Shown here: piece by piece, positions 27,389-35,695 of the stretch
Numbering within the stretch: position 1 is the first letter of the stretch
Layout: each line of letters begins with the position of its first letter
From: Saprospiraceae bacterium
GTDB taxonomy: Bacteria; Bacteroidota; Bacteroidia; Chitinophagales; Saprospiraceae
Length of the DNA stretch: 64,000 nucleotides
Direction of reading: 5' to 3'
Assembly (NCBI GenBank): GCA_022448945.1
Contig: JAKVCV010000011.1
Coordinates: forward strand, 292,454 to 356,453
Notes under the pieces: model-generated
What the model was told of the DNA's origin: nothing
Databases searched by the model: none
What the model saw: the letters and a program-made list of their open reading frames with translations, nothing else
Position numbers and translations under genes: made by a program

Positions 27389-28411
27389 ATGGCAAGAACA
27401 ATTGTGTTCGTAACTGGAGCTACAGGTTTTGTTGGTTCGTATATTTTACGGTATTTAATACGAGGAAACTATCGTGTAAAAGCATTGCGTCGTAGTACAA
27501 GTTCCATGGATCTTGTTTCAGATATTCAGGATAAAATTGAATGGATTGAAGGAGATATACTGGATTTGCCTTTTTTGGAGGAGGCTTTAATAGGGGTCAA
27601 TCAGGTTTATCATGCTGCTGCAGTAGTTTCTTCTAATCACAGGCAAGTATCTCATATGCTAAAAGTTAATATTGAAGGCACTGCAAATATTGTTAATGCA
27701 TCACTTTATAGAGGTGTTTCTAAATTTATTCACTTGAGCTCTACGGCTGCTTTGGGTAAGCGGGAGTTTCAGGTCAATATAGACGAAAATAATTACTGGG
27801 AAAACTCTAGACTTAATAGTAATTATGCCATTAGTAAGTTTAAGTCAGAATGTGAAGTTTGGAGAGGTATACAAGAGGGGCTGAATGCCAACATTCTTAA
27901 CCCGGCTATAATTATAGGTGCTGGCTTCTGGAATTCCGGAGCTTGTAAAATATTTAAAAATATTATCAATGGACTTAACTATTATCCTCAAGGGGGACAT
28001 GGGTTTGTAGATGTTAGGGATGTAGCAAGAATTGCTTTAGTGCTAATGGAAAGCAATATTTCCGGGGAAAGATATATTTTAAACGCGCAAAATTATTCTT
28101 ATAAAGAATTTTTCTCTATGGCATCATTAGCACTTGGGAAAGTGCCTCCAGAAAAAAAAGAAAACCCATTCATTATGGCTATATTTTACCAGTTCGATCG
28201 ACTGCTTTCAAAACTTTTAATCCCTACACCTTTTTTTACAAAAAACACTATTAAAACCTCTCGAAAAACGTATTGTTATATTAATAAAAAAATCAAAAGA
28301 GATCTCAATGTAGAATTTATTTCAGTCCCTGAAAGTATTAAAGAAACTGCAGATGTATTTTTAGATTGTCATAAATTAAAGACAGCATATGGGACGATGT
28401 CTATAGACTAA
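27389..28411 (+). CDS. NAD(P)-dependent epimerase/reductase, extended SDR family
   Basis: 340 residues. The nucleotide-binding GATGFVGSYILRYL motif is at residue 8 onwards, HAAAVVS follows the fourth strand, and the catalytic pair is Y146 and K150 in YAISKFKSE. The sequence VKALRRSTSS after the second strand suggests NADPH preference. It is closest in feel to dihydroflavonol-4-reductase-like and 3-beta-HSD-like extended SDRs, common in Bacteroidota; the substrate cannot be read. The C-terminal 60 residues are basic. A GbsR/MarR-like regulator gene follows 96 bases downstream on the same strand. Confidence 0.85.
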   Translation: MARTIVFVTGATGFVGSYILRYLIRGNYRVKALRRSTSSMDLVSDIQDKIEWIEGDILDLPFLEEALIGVNQVYHAAAVVSSNHRQVSHMLKVNIEGTANIVNASLYRGVSKFIHLSSTAALGKREFQVNIDENNYWENSRLNSNYAISKFKSECEVWRGIQEGLNANILNPAIIIGAGFWNSGACKIFKNIINGLNYYPQGGHGFVDVRDVARIALVLMESNISGERYILNAQNYSYKEFFSMASLALGKVPPEKKENPFIMAIFYQFDRLLSKLLIPTPFFTKNTIKTSRKTYCYINKKIKRDLNVEFISVPESIKETADVFLDCHKLKTAYGTMSID

Positions 28412-28462
28412 AAATTTGAATTATTAATCAATAGAAGCATTGTTAAAAACAACTTATTATAC

Positions 28463-28480
28463 TTTCAAAAAATTTTGAAA
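28463..28480. promoter_or_regulatory. Perfect palindrome, candidate operator of the GbsR/MarR-like gene
   Basis: TTTCAAAAAATTTTGAAA: two 8-base arms around AA, 27 bases before the regulator's ATG. Its position and size suit an autoregulatory site, but the composition is almost all A/T. Confidence 0.3.
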
Positions 28481-28507
28481 ATTAAAATTTTACTGTATAT
28501 TTAGTAG

Positions 28508-29005
28508 ATGGAACTAGATGTAGCAAAACACAAATTTATACAAGCTTGGGGCACCTTAGGCTCTAACTGGGGGATTAACAGAACAATGGCACAGGTGCAT
28601 GCATTATTATTAATTTCTTCAGAACCATTGTGTGCAGATGATATTATGGAGTTGCTAAAAATTTCAAGAGGGAATGCCAATATGAATATTCGGGCTTTAA
28701 TTGATTGGGGGCTTGTTTTTAAAGAGTTAAAAGCTGGAGAAAGACGCGAATATTTTGTAGGAGAAAAAGAAATGTGGAATGTTGTAAGACAAATAATTAT
28801 ACAACGAAAAAAAAAGGAGTTAGAACCCGTAATAAAAGTACTTAATGATGTCAGTGAGATAGATGGGAACGGTGCTGACCAGGAAGCCTTTCTAACAGTA
28901 ATAAATGACATTCAACAATTTGCTCAAAAAGCTGACAAAACGCTTGATAAGCTTATCAAATCAGATTCTAATTGGCTTTTAAGTACATTTATGAAAATGA
29001 TGTAA
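28508..29005 (+). CDS. GbsR/MarR-type transcriptional regulator
   Basis: 165 residues. The winged-helix domain is clear: GINRTMAQVHALLLISSEPL, then DDIMELLKISRGNANMNIRAL (split as helices 2-3) and the wing KAGERREYFVGEKE. This pattern is that of the GbsR family, MarR-like regulators that sense choline/betaine or osmotic signals in some bacteria. The C-terminal helices (about 100-165) would form the dimer. The ligand is unknown. A palindrome lies just upstream, and the SDR gene precedes it on the same strand. Confidence 0.85.
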   Translation: MELDVAKHKFIQAWGTLGSNWGINRTMAQVHALLLISSEPLCADDIMELLKISRGNANMNIRALIDWGLVFKELKAGERREYFVGEKEMWNVVRQIIIQRKKKELEPVIKVLNDVSEIDGNGADQEAFLTVINDIQQFAQKADKTLDKLIKSDSNWLLSTFMKMM

Positions 29006-29015
29006 AAAATATTTA

Positions 29016-29744
29016 TTAGGAAAATACTGTTTGTAAAACCCGCATAGAATTCACCTCTCCAAAGCTTTCTGTATGATAACTTAAATATAGAAGTATATCA
29101 GTTATTAATTTTCTCCGTTCTTCATTATCAAGAGAAATTTGGGCAGCAGCATCAAAATTTAGTTCAAGAAATGCTGCTAGTAAATGTGTGTTTTGAGGAG
29201 AAAAGAAATAGTCGTGTCCCCCATGTGCTTCTGCTAAGACTTTTCCTTCTGAATAATCAAAAACACTAAATTCTGTTAAATTTTTGACAATAGGAGATAG
29301 CCCAAGATAACAGGATAATTGCACAAGGAACCATATAGGGAAATTTGCAATTCTGGATTCTGTACGATCAAGTTTTTTATAGGTTTGGATTAAAAAATCA
29401 TATAAATGAGGGTTGGGTTCGCTTTCTTTGATCGTTTTTCTACATATTTCAGTAACAAAAAGTCCTACTGCTCCTCTCGCTACGTCAAATGGGATTTTCT
29501 CATAGATGTAACTTGGTTTTATTTCTTTGATGCGGCTAATTGTTTTATTTTCTCGGTGATAAACCTGCATTTCAATCAAAGACATAACGCGTAATAACGC
29601 TGGGCTAACCTTAGCATTTTTTTTTCGAATCCCGTTAATAATATATGATCTTAGGCCTACTTCCCTAGTATAGGCATCACATATAATACTTGTTTCTGAA
29701 TAATTAGTGGCACGAAAAATAATTCCTTGTACTGTTGCTATCAT
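29016..29744 (-). CDS. recO: DNA repair protein RecO
   Basis: 242 residues. The N-terminal OB fold (about 1-80, ATVQGIIFRATNYSETSIICDAYT at its start in two parts) is followed by the helical domain with FPIWFLVQLSCYLGLSP. Like other Bacteroidota RecO proteins it lacks the four-cysteine zinc site found in Deinococcus RecO. RecO works with RecR to load RecA onto SSB-coated gaps. It converges with the GbsR-like gene (10-base gap). Confidence 0.92.
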   Translation of the reverse strand: MIATVQGIIFRATNYSETSIICDAYTREVGLRSYIINGIRKKNAKVSPALLRVMSLIEMQVYHRENKTISRIKEIKPSYIYEKIPFDVARGAVGLFVTEICRKTIKESEPNPHLYDFLIQTYKKLDRTESRIANFPIWFLVQLSCYLGLSPIVKNLTEFSVFDYSEGKVLAEAHGGHDYFFSPQNTHLLAAFLELNFDAAAQISLDNEERRKLITDILLYLSYHTESFGEVNSMRVLQTVFS

Positions 29745-29827
29745 TATTTGTTATATGCTAGAGCATCAAGCTTTTGTTATAATGTATAAATAGATGCGCT
29801 ATAAAAGCCATAATTGCAGCTCTTAAA

Positions 29828-32176
29828 TTAAAAAACATGACTATATTTTAAAGAAAAGCTTCTGGGAGCACCCATTTGAGCAGGTCGGGTAGCATATTCT
29901 TCATTCATTACATTTTGTACTACAAAATTAATACGTTGTTTTTGGTTAAATCGATATCCGAGTCTTATGTCCCAAAGCCAATACCCATAGCTATGAATTT
30001 GTCTAAACTGAGCGACTCCGGGGATCAACCCAAAATCAAAAAGTGCATCTATTCTTTGCATAAAACTCGAATAGTTCAGTGCAGAGCCAATGGTAATGCC
30101 AAATAATTCTGTTTCTACATCTATTCTTACATTATGCAAGCTCCTATATTTAAGAATATGATTAAGATCATTTATTCTGTCCACCCCATTTGCAAATGTT
30201 TTGAACATAAACTCAATATATTTCCCTGGGTCACGGATGGGGCTTGAAGACGAACTGATGTCTCCGGGGCAACTATAGGTATATCCAGCCCAGATTCGCA
30301 AGGGGGTTTTACCTATTCTACCTTCGCTTTGAACTGATAGTTCCCACCCTGCAATTCGTGCCTTACCTACATTAATAAAACTAAATCCTGGCCCCTGAGG
30401 ATACAGATCAAACGCAAATTCTACCATATTATCGTATTCCATCCAAAAGAATGCGATATCTGTATAAAAACTAAATTTACGTATATTAAATTTATGGCGA
30501 TAGCCGATTTCAGTCGTCCATCCTGTTTCTGGTAGCAAGTCTAAACTTGGGTATATCCCAAGTGTTAGGCCATTTACAGGTAAATTTTCATTAAGGTATC
30601 TTTCTGCCATAGAGGGGAATCGAAATCCTTGACCAAATGATAGTCTTATAAAATCATTTCGAGATGCTTCAAGATTAAGGCCCGCCCTTACAATAGGGAG
30701 GGTAGGTGTAAATGTAGAGTCAACTAAATAGCCTTCCCAACGCAGGCCCAAAGTAAATGATAATCTATCCCATAGTTGTTTGTCAATTTGAGCATAAGTT
30801 GCTATAGAGCCACCAGTAAACAAAGACCGTGCACTTCCGCCTAGAGTTGGATCAGCAAAAAGTATGCTATTGACATGTAAATATTGCCCTCTTATCCCTC
30901 CAGTAAGTATCCACTTCTTTGGAAATTTCCGTTGGGCTTGATATTCTAAACTGAAGAGATCACAATCTGAGTTTGGCCCATTTTGAAGTTTTGATATCCT
31001 AAACCAGCGACCTCTAATGTCGTGTTTATTATTGTGCTTGTCAAATGCTGTTAAAAAAGGATCTAGAGATATCGATAGATACCTAGATCTGTTAATTGTA
31101 GAAATATTAATAAAGGCATTGTTCATCATATCTTTTGATAAAAAATATTCTCCATCTTCATGATACATCAAGCTGATGTTAATGCCAATCGAAGCTCGTC
31201 CATCAGATTTTGGTAACCTATAGCGCGTATTTGAGTTAAAGCGGAATCGGCGTTCATCCACACCTTGTTGATAACCATTGCTTAAATGGATATTACCCCC
31301 AAGTACAAAGTCTAAATTTTTATGTGGTCTTTGCCGATGTGAGAAGAAAAAACCTGCAAACATAGGCATTGCTGCAGCGTCAACTTCGGGTTTATACCAT
31401 TGCATAGAATCAATTTTTGGTTGATCATAAACACCTGTATACATAGAAAAAGCCGTATATGGTTTATCCCCTTTTGGATAAGTCGTTCTTAGATTTACAA
31501 CGCCATTTAATGCCCCAGAGCCATAAAGCACAGAAGCAGAACCTTTTATTATTTCAATTTGTTGCGCATTTTCTATAGGCATGAAGTTCCACTTAACATC
31601 ACTGAGCTCTGCTGATAATAGAGGTTGCCCATCGACTAGGAATATAACTCTACTCCCTACTCCATATGCGTAACCAGCACCTCCTCGGATATTGATTTGA
31701 CCATCTATTATTTGAACTCCGGATGCCTTTTTTACTATTTCATCCAGACTTGTTATGTTGTTGCTTTCTATTTGTTTTGTTCCAATAACATCAATAGCAA
31801 CAGTGCTTTCCTCAAGCCTTTTTTCATATCTACCATCGGTGACGATAATTGTTTCATTAACCATTACCATTGGGGCCATACTGATATTTAATTCAATTAT
31901 CGATTTCCCATCTGAAGTAACTTCTTTTTCAACAGTATTATAGCCTATATAAGTGAATAGTAAAGTATAAACCCCCTTTTTAAGCGATATATTATAGTTT
32001 CCATCAACGTCGGTTACGGTTCCAAAAGCAGTATCTTTTATACTTACAGTAACACTTATTAAGGGCTCTTTAGTTTCGCCATCAATTATAAGCCCAAACA
32101 ATGTGGATTGCGACCAGATTTGAGATTGAAAAGTTAAAATGAAAAGGAATAGAAGTGATATTTTCCCTAGGTACAT
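29828..32176 (-). CDS. TonB-dependent outer-membrane receptor
   Basis: 782 residues from the ATG at 32176; an upstream ATG 18 codons earlier would give an implausible leader before the signal peptide MYLGKISLLFLFILTFQ. Next is a carboxypeptidase-regulatory-like beta domain (about 20-105, GLIIDGETKEPLISVTVSI...YIGYNTVEKEV), the plug (about 115-230, with RGGAGYAYGVGSRVIFLVDGQP in two parts and SASVLYGSGALNGVVNLRT) and a barrel ending in an aromatic residue (SLKYSHVF). It resembles CirA/FepA-like receptors rather than SusC: no SusD partner gene is next to it. Substrate unknown. Two terminators upstream isolate it from the lipoprotein gene. Confidence 0.9.
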   Translation of the reverse strand: MYLGKISLLFLFILTFQSQIWSQSTLFGLIIDGETKEPLISVTVSIKDTAFGTVTDVDGNYNISLKKGVYTLLFTYIGYNTVEKEVTSDGKSIIELNISMAPMVMVNETIIVTDGRYEKRLEESTVAIDVIGTKQIESNNITSLDEIVKKASGVQIIDGQINIRGGAGYAYGVGSRVIFLVDGQPLLSAELSDVKWNFMPIENAQQIEIIKGSASVLYGSGALNGVVNLRTTYPKGDKPYTAFSMYTGVYDQPKIDSMQWYKPEVDAAAMPMFAGFFFSHRQRPHKNLDFVLGGNIHLSNGYQQGVDERRFRFNSNTRYRLPKSDGRASIGINISLMYHEDGEYFLSKDMMNNAFINISTINRSRYLSISLDPFLTAFDKHNNKHDIRGRWFRISKLQNGPNSDCDLFSLEYQAQRKFPKKWILTGGIRGQYLHVNSILFADPTLGGSARSLFTGGSIATYAQIDKQLWDRLSFTLGLRWEGYLVDSTFTPTLPIVRAGLNLEASRNDFIRLSFGQGFRFPSMAERYLNENLPVNGLTLGIYPSLDLLPETGWTTEIGYRHKFNIRKFSFYTDIAFFWMEYDNMVEFAFDLYPQGPGFSFINVGKARIAGWELSVQSEGRIGKTPLRIWAGYTYSCPGDISSSSSPIRDPGKYIEFMFKTFANGVDRINDLNHILKYRSLHNVRIDVETELFGITIGSALNYSSFMQRIDALFDFGLIPGVAQFRQIHSYGYWLWDIRLGYRFNQKQRINFVVQNVMNEEYATRPAQMGAPRSFSLKYSHVF

Positions 32177-32422
32177 TAGATATATGCTTAATAGTTTATA
32201 TGAATTATGTAGGGGGCACGACAAAAGCAATAGTTGCCGGAATAATCAAAACTCAGCTAATAGTGTATTAATAATTTTTTCAATTAGGCCAATTTTATAT
32301 CATCAATATTATGTAAAATACATTTTTATTATAAAAGCACCAAGTTATCTATTCCTTCTCTTAATTAAGAGTGGAGAAAGAAGTGCTTGCCACGTGTATA
32401 ATTTCTATATTCTTTAATGTAA

Positions 32423-32468
32423 TAATAAAAAACCTGAGGGCATGTATCTTACACGCATTCTCAGGTTT
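32423..32468 (-). terminator. Second terminator-like hairpin after the lipoprotein gene
   Basis: Nine-base stem AAACCTGAG/CTCAGGTTT with a 21-base loop. On the minus strand the stem runs into TTTTTTATTATT. It lies directly after the stronger terminator. Confidence 0.55.
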
Positions 32469-32471
32469 GGA

Positions 32472-32506
32472 AAAAAAAAGGGGATTCAATTAAATGAATC
32501 CCCCAT
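32472..32506 (-). terminator. Rho-independent terminator of the lipoprotein gene
   Basis: On the minus strand, GGGGATTCA pairs with TGAATCCCC around a short T/A loop, followed by nine T residues. It starts 25 bases after the stop codon of the 186-residue lipoprotein. Confidence 0.88.
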
Positions 32507-32530
32507 ATGGTATATTTTTGTGGTTTGTCT

Positions 32531-33091
32531 TTACTTTTGATGCTTTATGTTTACTTTTCTTTGTAGTTCATTTCCTTTGTCATCTTTTAAACGTAAAACA
32601 TAAAGGTTGCTTTCTAAAGCCTCGACATTAAGTGCGTGATAGTTAGCCCCTTCTTCAACTGTAAAATTATTTTTGGAGATTTTTTCAAAGCCTTCTTCAT
32701 CATAAAGTTCAATAGTAAGCGTTTTTTCCTTATTTGTTTCTACTCCTAGGATTAGCATTCCATCTTCTACTGGCTTATCTTCTATGCTGAAAAGTATTTC
32801 CAATTGAGCTTCTTTTTCGGCGCCTAGAAGTGCATGTGTATAATTATTCATTGCTTCATTCTGAGCTTCTGCGCTTTCTTGTTCCACTAATGGTAACATT
32901 TCAATAATGTTAGACGCTTCAATGCTTATTGTTTTTCCAAGAAAATCAACAGTTATGTCTTCGAGTTGTCCAGATCTAGTGAAGTGTGTACTTTCAATTA
33001 CAAAAGCAGTTGTTTCGTCTGGTGTTGAACATGATGTCGCAATTATAATTAGGGACATACTTACGAAAATCAAGCTTATATACTTTTTCAT
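32531..33091 (-). CDS. Lipoprotein of unknown function
   Basis: 186 residues; lipobox ATSC gives acylated C21. The mature part is acidic, with a glutamate-rich middle (LLPLVEQESAEAQNEAMNNY, residues near 65-84) and a C-terminal beta-domain pattern (TLTIELYDEEGFEKISK, LYVLRLKDDKGNELQRKVNI) that resembles the fold of T9SS type A-like sorting domains (YVLRL..DG....KV.I). It is nonetheless a lipoprotein, so this may be a shared beta fold rather than a secretion signal. No function recognised. Flanked by a terminator downstream and a TATATTTG element about 130 bases upstream. Confidence 0.7.
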   Translation of the reverse strand: MKKYISLIFVSMSLIIIATSCSTPDETTAFVIESTHFTRSGQLEDITVDFLGKTISIEASNIIEMLPLVEQESAEAQNEAMNNYTHALLGAEKEAQLEILFSIEDKPVEDGMLILGVETNKEKTLTIELYDEEGFEKISKNNFTVEEGANYHALNVEALESNLYVLRLKDDKGNELQRKVNIKHQK

Positions 33092-33219
33092 AATTTTATT
33101 TGTTTAATAGATGTTCAAATTTTAATCTTTATTTTTTATTATTTATGACCTAATCAATTAAGTTGTTACCGCAAGGTATGATTTTTTATGGGGGAGGGTT
33201 AATGGTGGAGTTAACACAA

Positions 33220-33227
33220 CAAATATA
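33220..33227 (-). promoter_or_regulatory. -7 promoter element of the 186-residue lipoprotein gene
   Basis: Minus-strand TATATTTG, about 130 bases before the ATG. No -33 TTG seen. Confidence 0.4.
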
Positions 33228-33237
33228 GTCTTTTATA

Positions 33238-33382
33238 ATCATAAATAAAAGTTTGTTGCTTTAAATTGCTTTTTAGGATAGAAATTTATCCAATGAGTGT
33301 ACTATTTGAAAAAACAAACAACTAATATTGCTTTAATTCATTGCAACACACTTTCTTTTTCGAAGATCATAAATAAAAGTTT
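33238..33382 (+). repeat. Direct repeat, two 17-base copies
   Basis: ATCATAAATAAAAGTTT occurs at 33238-33254 and again at 33366-33382, 128 bases apart in the same orientation. The words next to the copies (TTGCTTTAA) also recur between them. Too exact for chance within 500 bases, even at this base composition. Confidence 0.7.
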
Positions 33383-33593
33383 TTTCTAAAAGCTAGTTCA
33401 ATTTATAATTACAAAACCATTAGTTATTAGGTAATTAAAGGTTGCAGGCCTTGACAAGTTAAATAGTGAAAATCTTGAAGTATCCTGACGCTTTGGGATC
33501 ATCCTTTAAACTAAAAAATAAAGTTTATTCGCAAGGATTTATGAATTTTTCCTTAATTTTAGGTATTACTTAAAAACAAAAAACGACCTTTTT

Positions 33594-33911
33594 ATGAGTG
33601 AAAAGAAACAAAACCCCAATGAGATCAGTATTGAACTACCAGAGGAAATCGCAGAAGGGGTTTATGCGAACTTAAGTATTATATCTCATTCTAATACTGA
33701 ATTTATTTTAGATTTCATCCGTTTGGTTCCAAATGTTCCAAAGGCGAAAGTGAAGTCACGGGTAATTATGACCCCCCAACAAGCTAAAAGGCTACAACAA
33801 GCACTCAGAGAAAATATTAAGCGATATGAAGCAACCAATGGCATTATCAAAGAAGATGTAAATTCAATGCCATACCCAATGAATTTTAATACACCCAAAG
33901 GACAGGCTTAA
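33594..33911 (+). CDS. DUF3467 protein
   Basis: 105 residues. ISIELPEEIAEGVYANLSII near residue 10, HSNTEFILDFIRLVP and VIMTPQQAKRLQQALRENI are the family signature of DUF3467, small proteins nearly universal in Bacteroidota. Their role is not established. No signal peptide, so cytoplasmic. A bidirectional terminator follows. Confidence 0.9.
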   Translation: MSEKKQNPNEISIELPEEIAEGVYANLSIISHSNTEFILDFIRLVPNVPKAKVKSRVIMTPQQAKRLQQALRENIKRYEATNGIIKEDVNSMPYPMNFNTPKGQA

Positions 33912-33985
33912 TGTTATATTCCATTTCCCGTTTTAATACTTAATGGGTAAGACTTTAATAAGCTCATTACAAAAGCAATAACACC

Positions 33986-34016
33986 AAAACGGCTACTTTT
34001 CAAAGTAGCCGTTTTT
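33986..34016. terminator. Bidirectional terminator between DUF3467 and ion-channel genes
   Basis: A 14-base perfect stem (AAAACGGCTACTTT with AAAGTAGCCGTTTT) around a 2-base loop, with T residues on both strands. It serves two convergent genes, lying 75 bases after one stop and 7 bases after the other. Confidence 0.9.
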
Positions 34017-34022
34017 AACCTA

Positions 34023-35042
34023 TTATACTTTCGGGCGAATTGTTCTTATCCTTCGAGGAGGTGTTTTGTCATCATCATCATCATCATAGGTTTCATCGTC
34101 ATCATCATCATCGTCATCATCATCATCGTCATCATCATCGCCTTCATTTTGCTTTTTCAAATTAAACTTTTCCTCTTCTTCTCGTCTAGCATCAAGTACT
34201 AATTGAAAGTTATTTACAATAGCACCCACTACTAAATTCACTAATAAATAGGCAGCAATAACCATCCATGAAACATGAAATAAGGTTACTACCCAATTAG
34301 AAATTTCCGGGACAGTATTCATTTTGTCCTCTACTCCAGGAGTTGAATCGAGAGGGCCCTTTAATTTTTTTGTAGTATGTTCGTTTGAAATAAGGTTATA
34401 TCGTAAATCAGTCCAATCTTCTCCTGTCAATATTCTAAACAGAGAAAAGAATGCTTCTCCAAGGTCTCCGTATGGATCTGGGTTACTTAGTGTAAGTTCA
34501 AGGTGCTCAGAATTCTTATAGGATCTATTCTTGAATAATGTAACGCCCATAATGGCATAAATATACATTATCAACAAAAATAAAACAGCAATATAAGATA
34601 GGGATTTGATGGATTTGAGTAAAACCCCGATTAATACTCGTAGCTCTTCGATTGCCCTTATAGAACGGGTTAATTGTACAATACGTAAAACCCTTAATGA
34701 AGTCAAAACAGAGTTTTTCTGAGGGTCCATATCAGGGAAGATAATTCCTGCAACTTCAGGAACAATACCCACTAATAAAATAAAAACATCAAACCAATTC
34801 CAGCGATCAGCTAAGTATTCTTTGGTGCTAGCTCTACCATGCCAACGCAAGGCAACCTCAATAAAAAAGACGAATAAAATAGAAAGTTGAATGACCTGAA
34901 TATAACTTGGCATGTTATCATAGGTTTGAACACCAATCAACAAACCATTTATAACAATCAGGCCTAATATTGTCATATTAAACCATGTGCTATTAATTAT
35001 TAATCTTGCCTTTGTTCTAGATTTAGAGTCTAAGTTACTCAT
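34023..35042 (-). CDS. Voltage-gated ion channel (six-helix) with poly-aspartate tail
   Basis: 339 residues: S1-S6 between about 20 and 285. S4 has regularly spaced arginines (SLRVLRIVQLTRSIR). The pore loop reads SLFRILTGEDWTDLRY near residues 200-214; LTGEDW is the form seen in domain II of eukaryotic Ca/Na channels rather than the TLESW of NaChBac. After S6 comes a charged helix (DARREEEEKFNLKK), then G-(Asp)15, ETY, (Asp)6 and a basic end (PPRRIRTIRPKV). A tetrameric Na+ or Ca2+ channel in the inner membrane is expected; selectivity is undetermined. The tail is unusual and coded by a GAT/GAC tract. Confidence 0.85.
   Translation of the reverse strand: MSNLDSKSRTKARLIINSTWFNMTILGLIVINGLLIGVQTYDNMPSYIQVIQLSILFVFFIEVALRWHGRASTKEYLADRWNWFDVFILLVGIVPEVAGIIFPDMDPQKNSVLTSLRVLRIVQLTRSIRAIEELRVLIGVLLKSIKSLSYIAVLFLLIMYIYAIMGVTLFKNRSYKNSEHLELTLSNPDPYGDLGEAFFSLFRILTGEDWTDLRYNLISNEHTTKKLKGPLDSTPGVEDKMNTVPEISNWVVTLFHVSWMVIAAYLLVNLVVGAIVNNFQLVLDARREEEEKFNLKKQNEGDDDDDDDDDDDDDDDETYDDDDDDKTPPRRIRTIRPKV
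34069..34143 (-). repeat. GAT/GAC trinucleotide tract in the channel gene
   Basis: On the coding strand, two runs of aspartate codons (15 and 6) built largely from four GAT followed by one GAC, separated by GAA ACC TAT. A simple-sequence repeat that could expand or contract in frame. Confidence 0.85.
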
Positions 35043-35332
35043 GGTATTGTTTAGTTTTTTGGTATAAAGGATTTAGGGTGTTCGTTAAAAAAGAGGTAAG
35101 TCATTTCAGCTATTAATTGCTATTTAGGAAATTAAGATACTATTATCATTTTAAATTAGAGGGTTTTATCTTGTTTTTTGTTAGAAAAAGTCCAATTTTT
35201 TATTTTTGATAGCATAAGTTTAATTTGCGCGGATTTTATTGTCAAGAACAAACATGTAAATACACTATTAATTCACTATAGGTGTCCCAATATGCTATTC
35301 ACACTTTTCGGGCCTTAAGTATTTATATAGGT

Positions 35333-35695
35333 TTATTTTAGGTTTGAAACTGCCATGCCTCCCAATACCGCTAACATGCCCAATGCTATACTTAGAAATA
35401 TGTAGCTCATAGTTATAAACGAAAAGGTGTTTTGACCAAGCTCCAGGGTCTCTTTAGAAAAAGTGCTAAAAGTGCTAAACCCGCCACAAAACCCTGTTCC
35501 TATTAATAATTTCAAATGATTTCCCAAGTTGTTTTTTAGGAAAAACCCTGTCATGCATCCCAGGATAAAGCATGCACATGTGTTTGCCAATAAAGTAGCA
35601 AGCGGGAAAGATGCAGAAGGGATATATAGCCCAAAAGCATAGCGACAAAGGCTTCCTAAACCTCCCCCAATAAATACAGCAAGGATGTTAATCAT
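35333..35695 (-). CDS. crcB: Fluoride ion channel CrcB/Fluc
   Basis: 120 residues, four membrane helices. GGGLGSLCRYAFG near residue 10 and GFCGGFSTFSTFSKE near 68 are the signature of Fluc dimeric fluoride exporters, including the FSTFS phenylalanine box. The start codon overlaps the end of the upstream WecA-like gene by 8 bases, so the two are translationally coupled. No fluoride riboswitch was recognised before the pair. Confidence 0.93.
   Translation of the reverse strand: MINILAVFIGGGLGSLCRYAFGLYIPSASFPLATLLANTCACFILGCMTGFFLKNNLGNHLKLLIGTGFCGGFSTFSTFSKETLELGQNTFSFITMSYIFLSIALGMLAVLGGMAVSNLK

Larger units (their letters stand above)
32177..32530. other. Gene-free stretch upstream of the TonB receptor
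   Basis: About 350 bases. Its right part holds two adjacent terminator-like hairpins; the left part is the presumed TonB-receptor promoter region, where I found no TAnnTTTG match or Fur-like palindrome. Confidence 0.45.
33092..33593. other. Divergent gene-free region with a 17-base direct repeat
   Basis: 500 bases between the lipoprotein and DUF3467 genes, the longest intergenic stretch here. It holds a TATATTTG element for the lipoprotein and two copies of a 17-base sequence. No ORF or RNA gene recognised. Confidence 0.5.
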
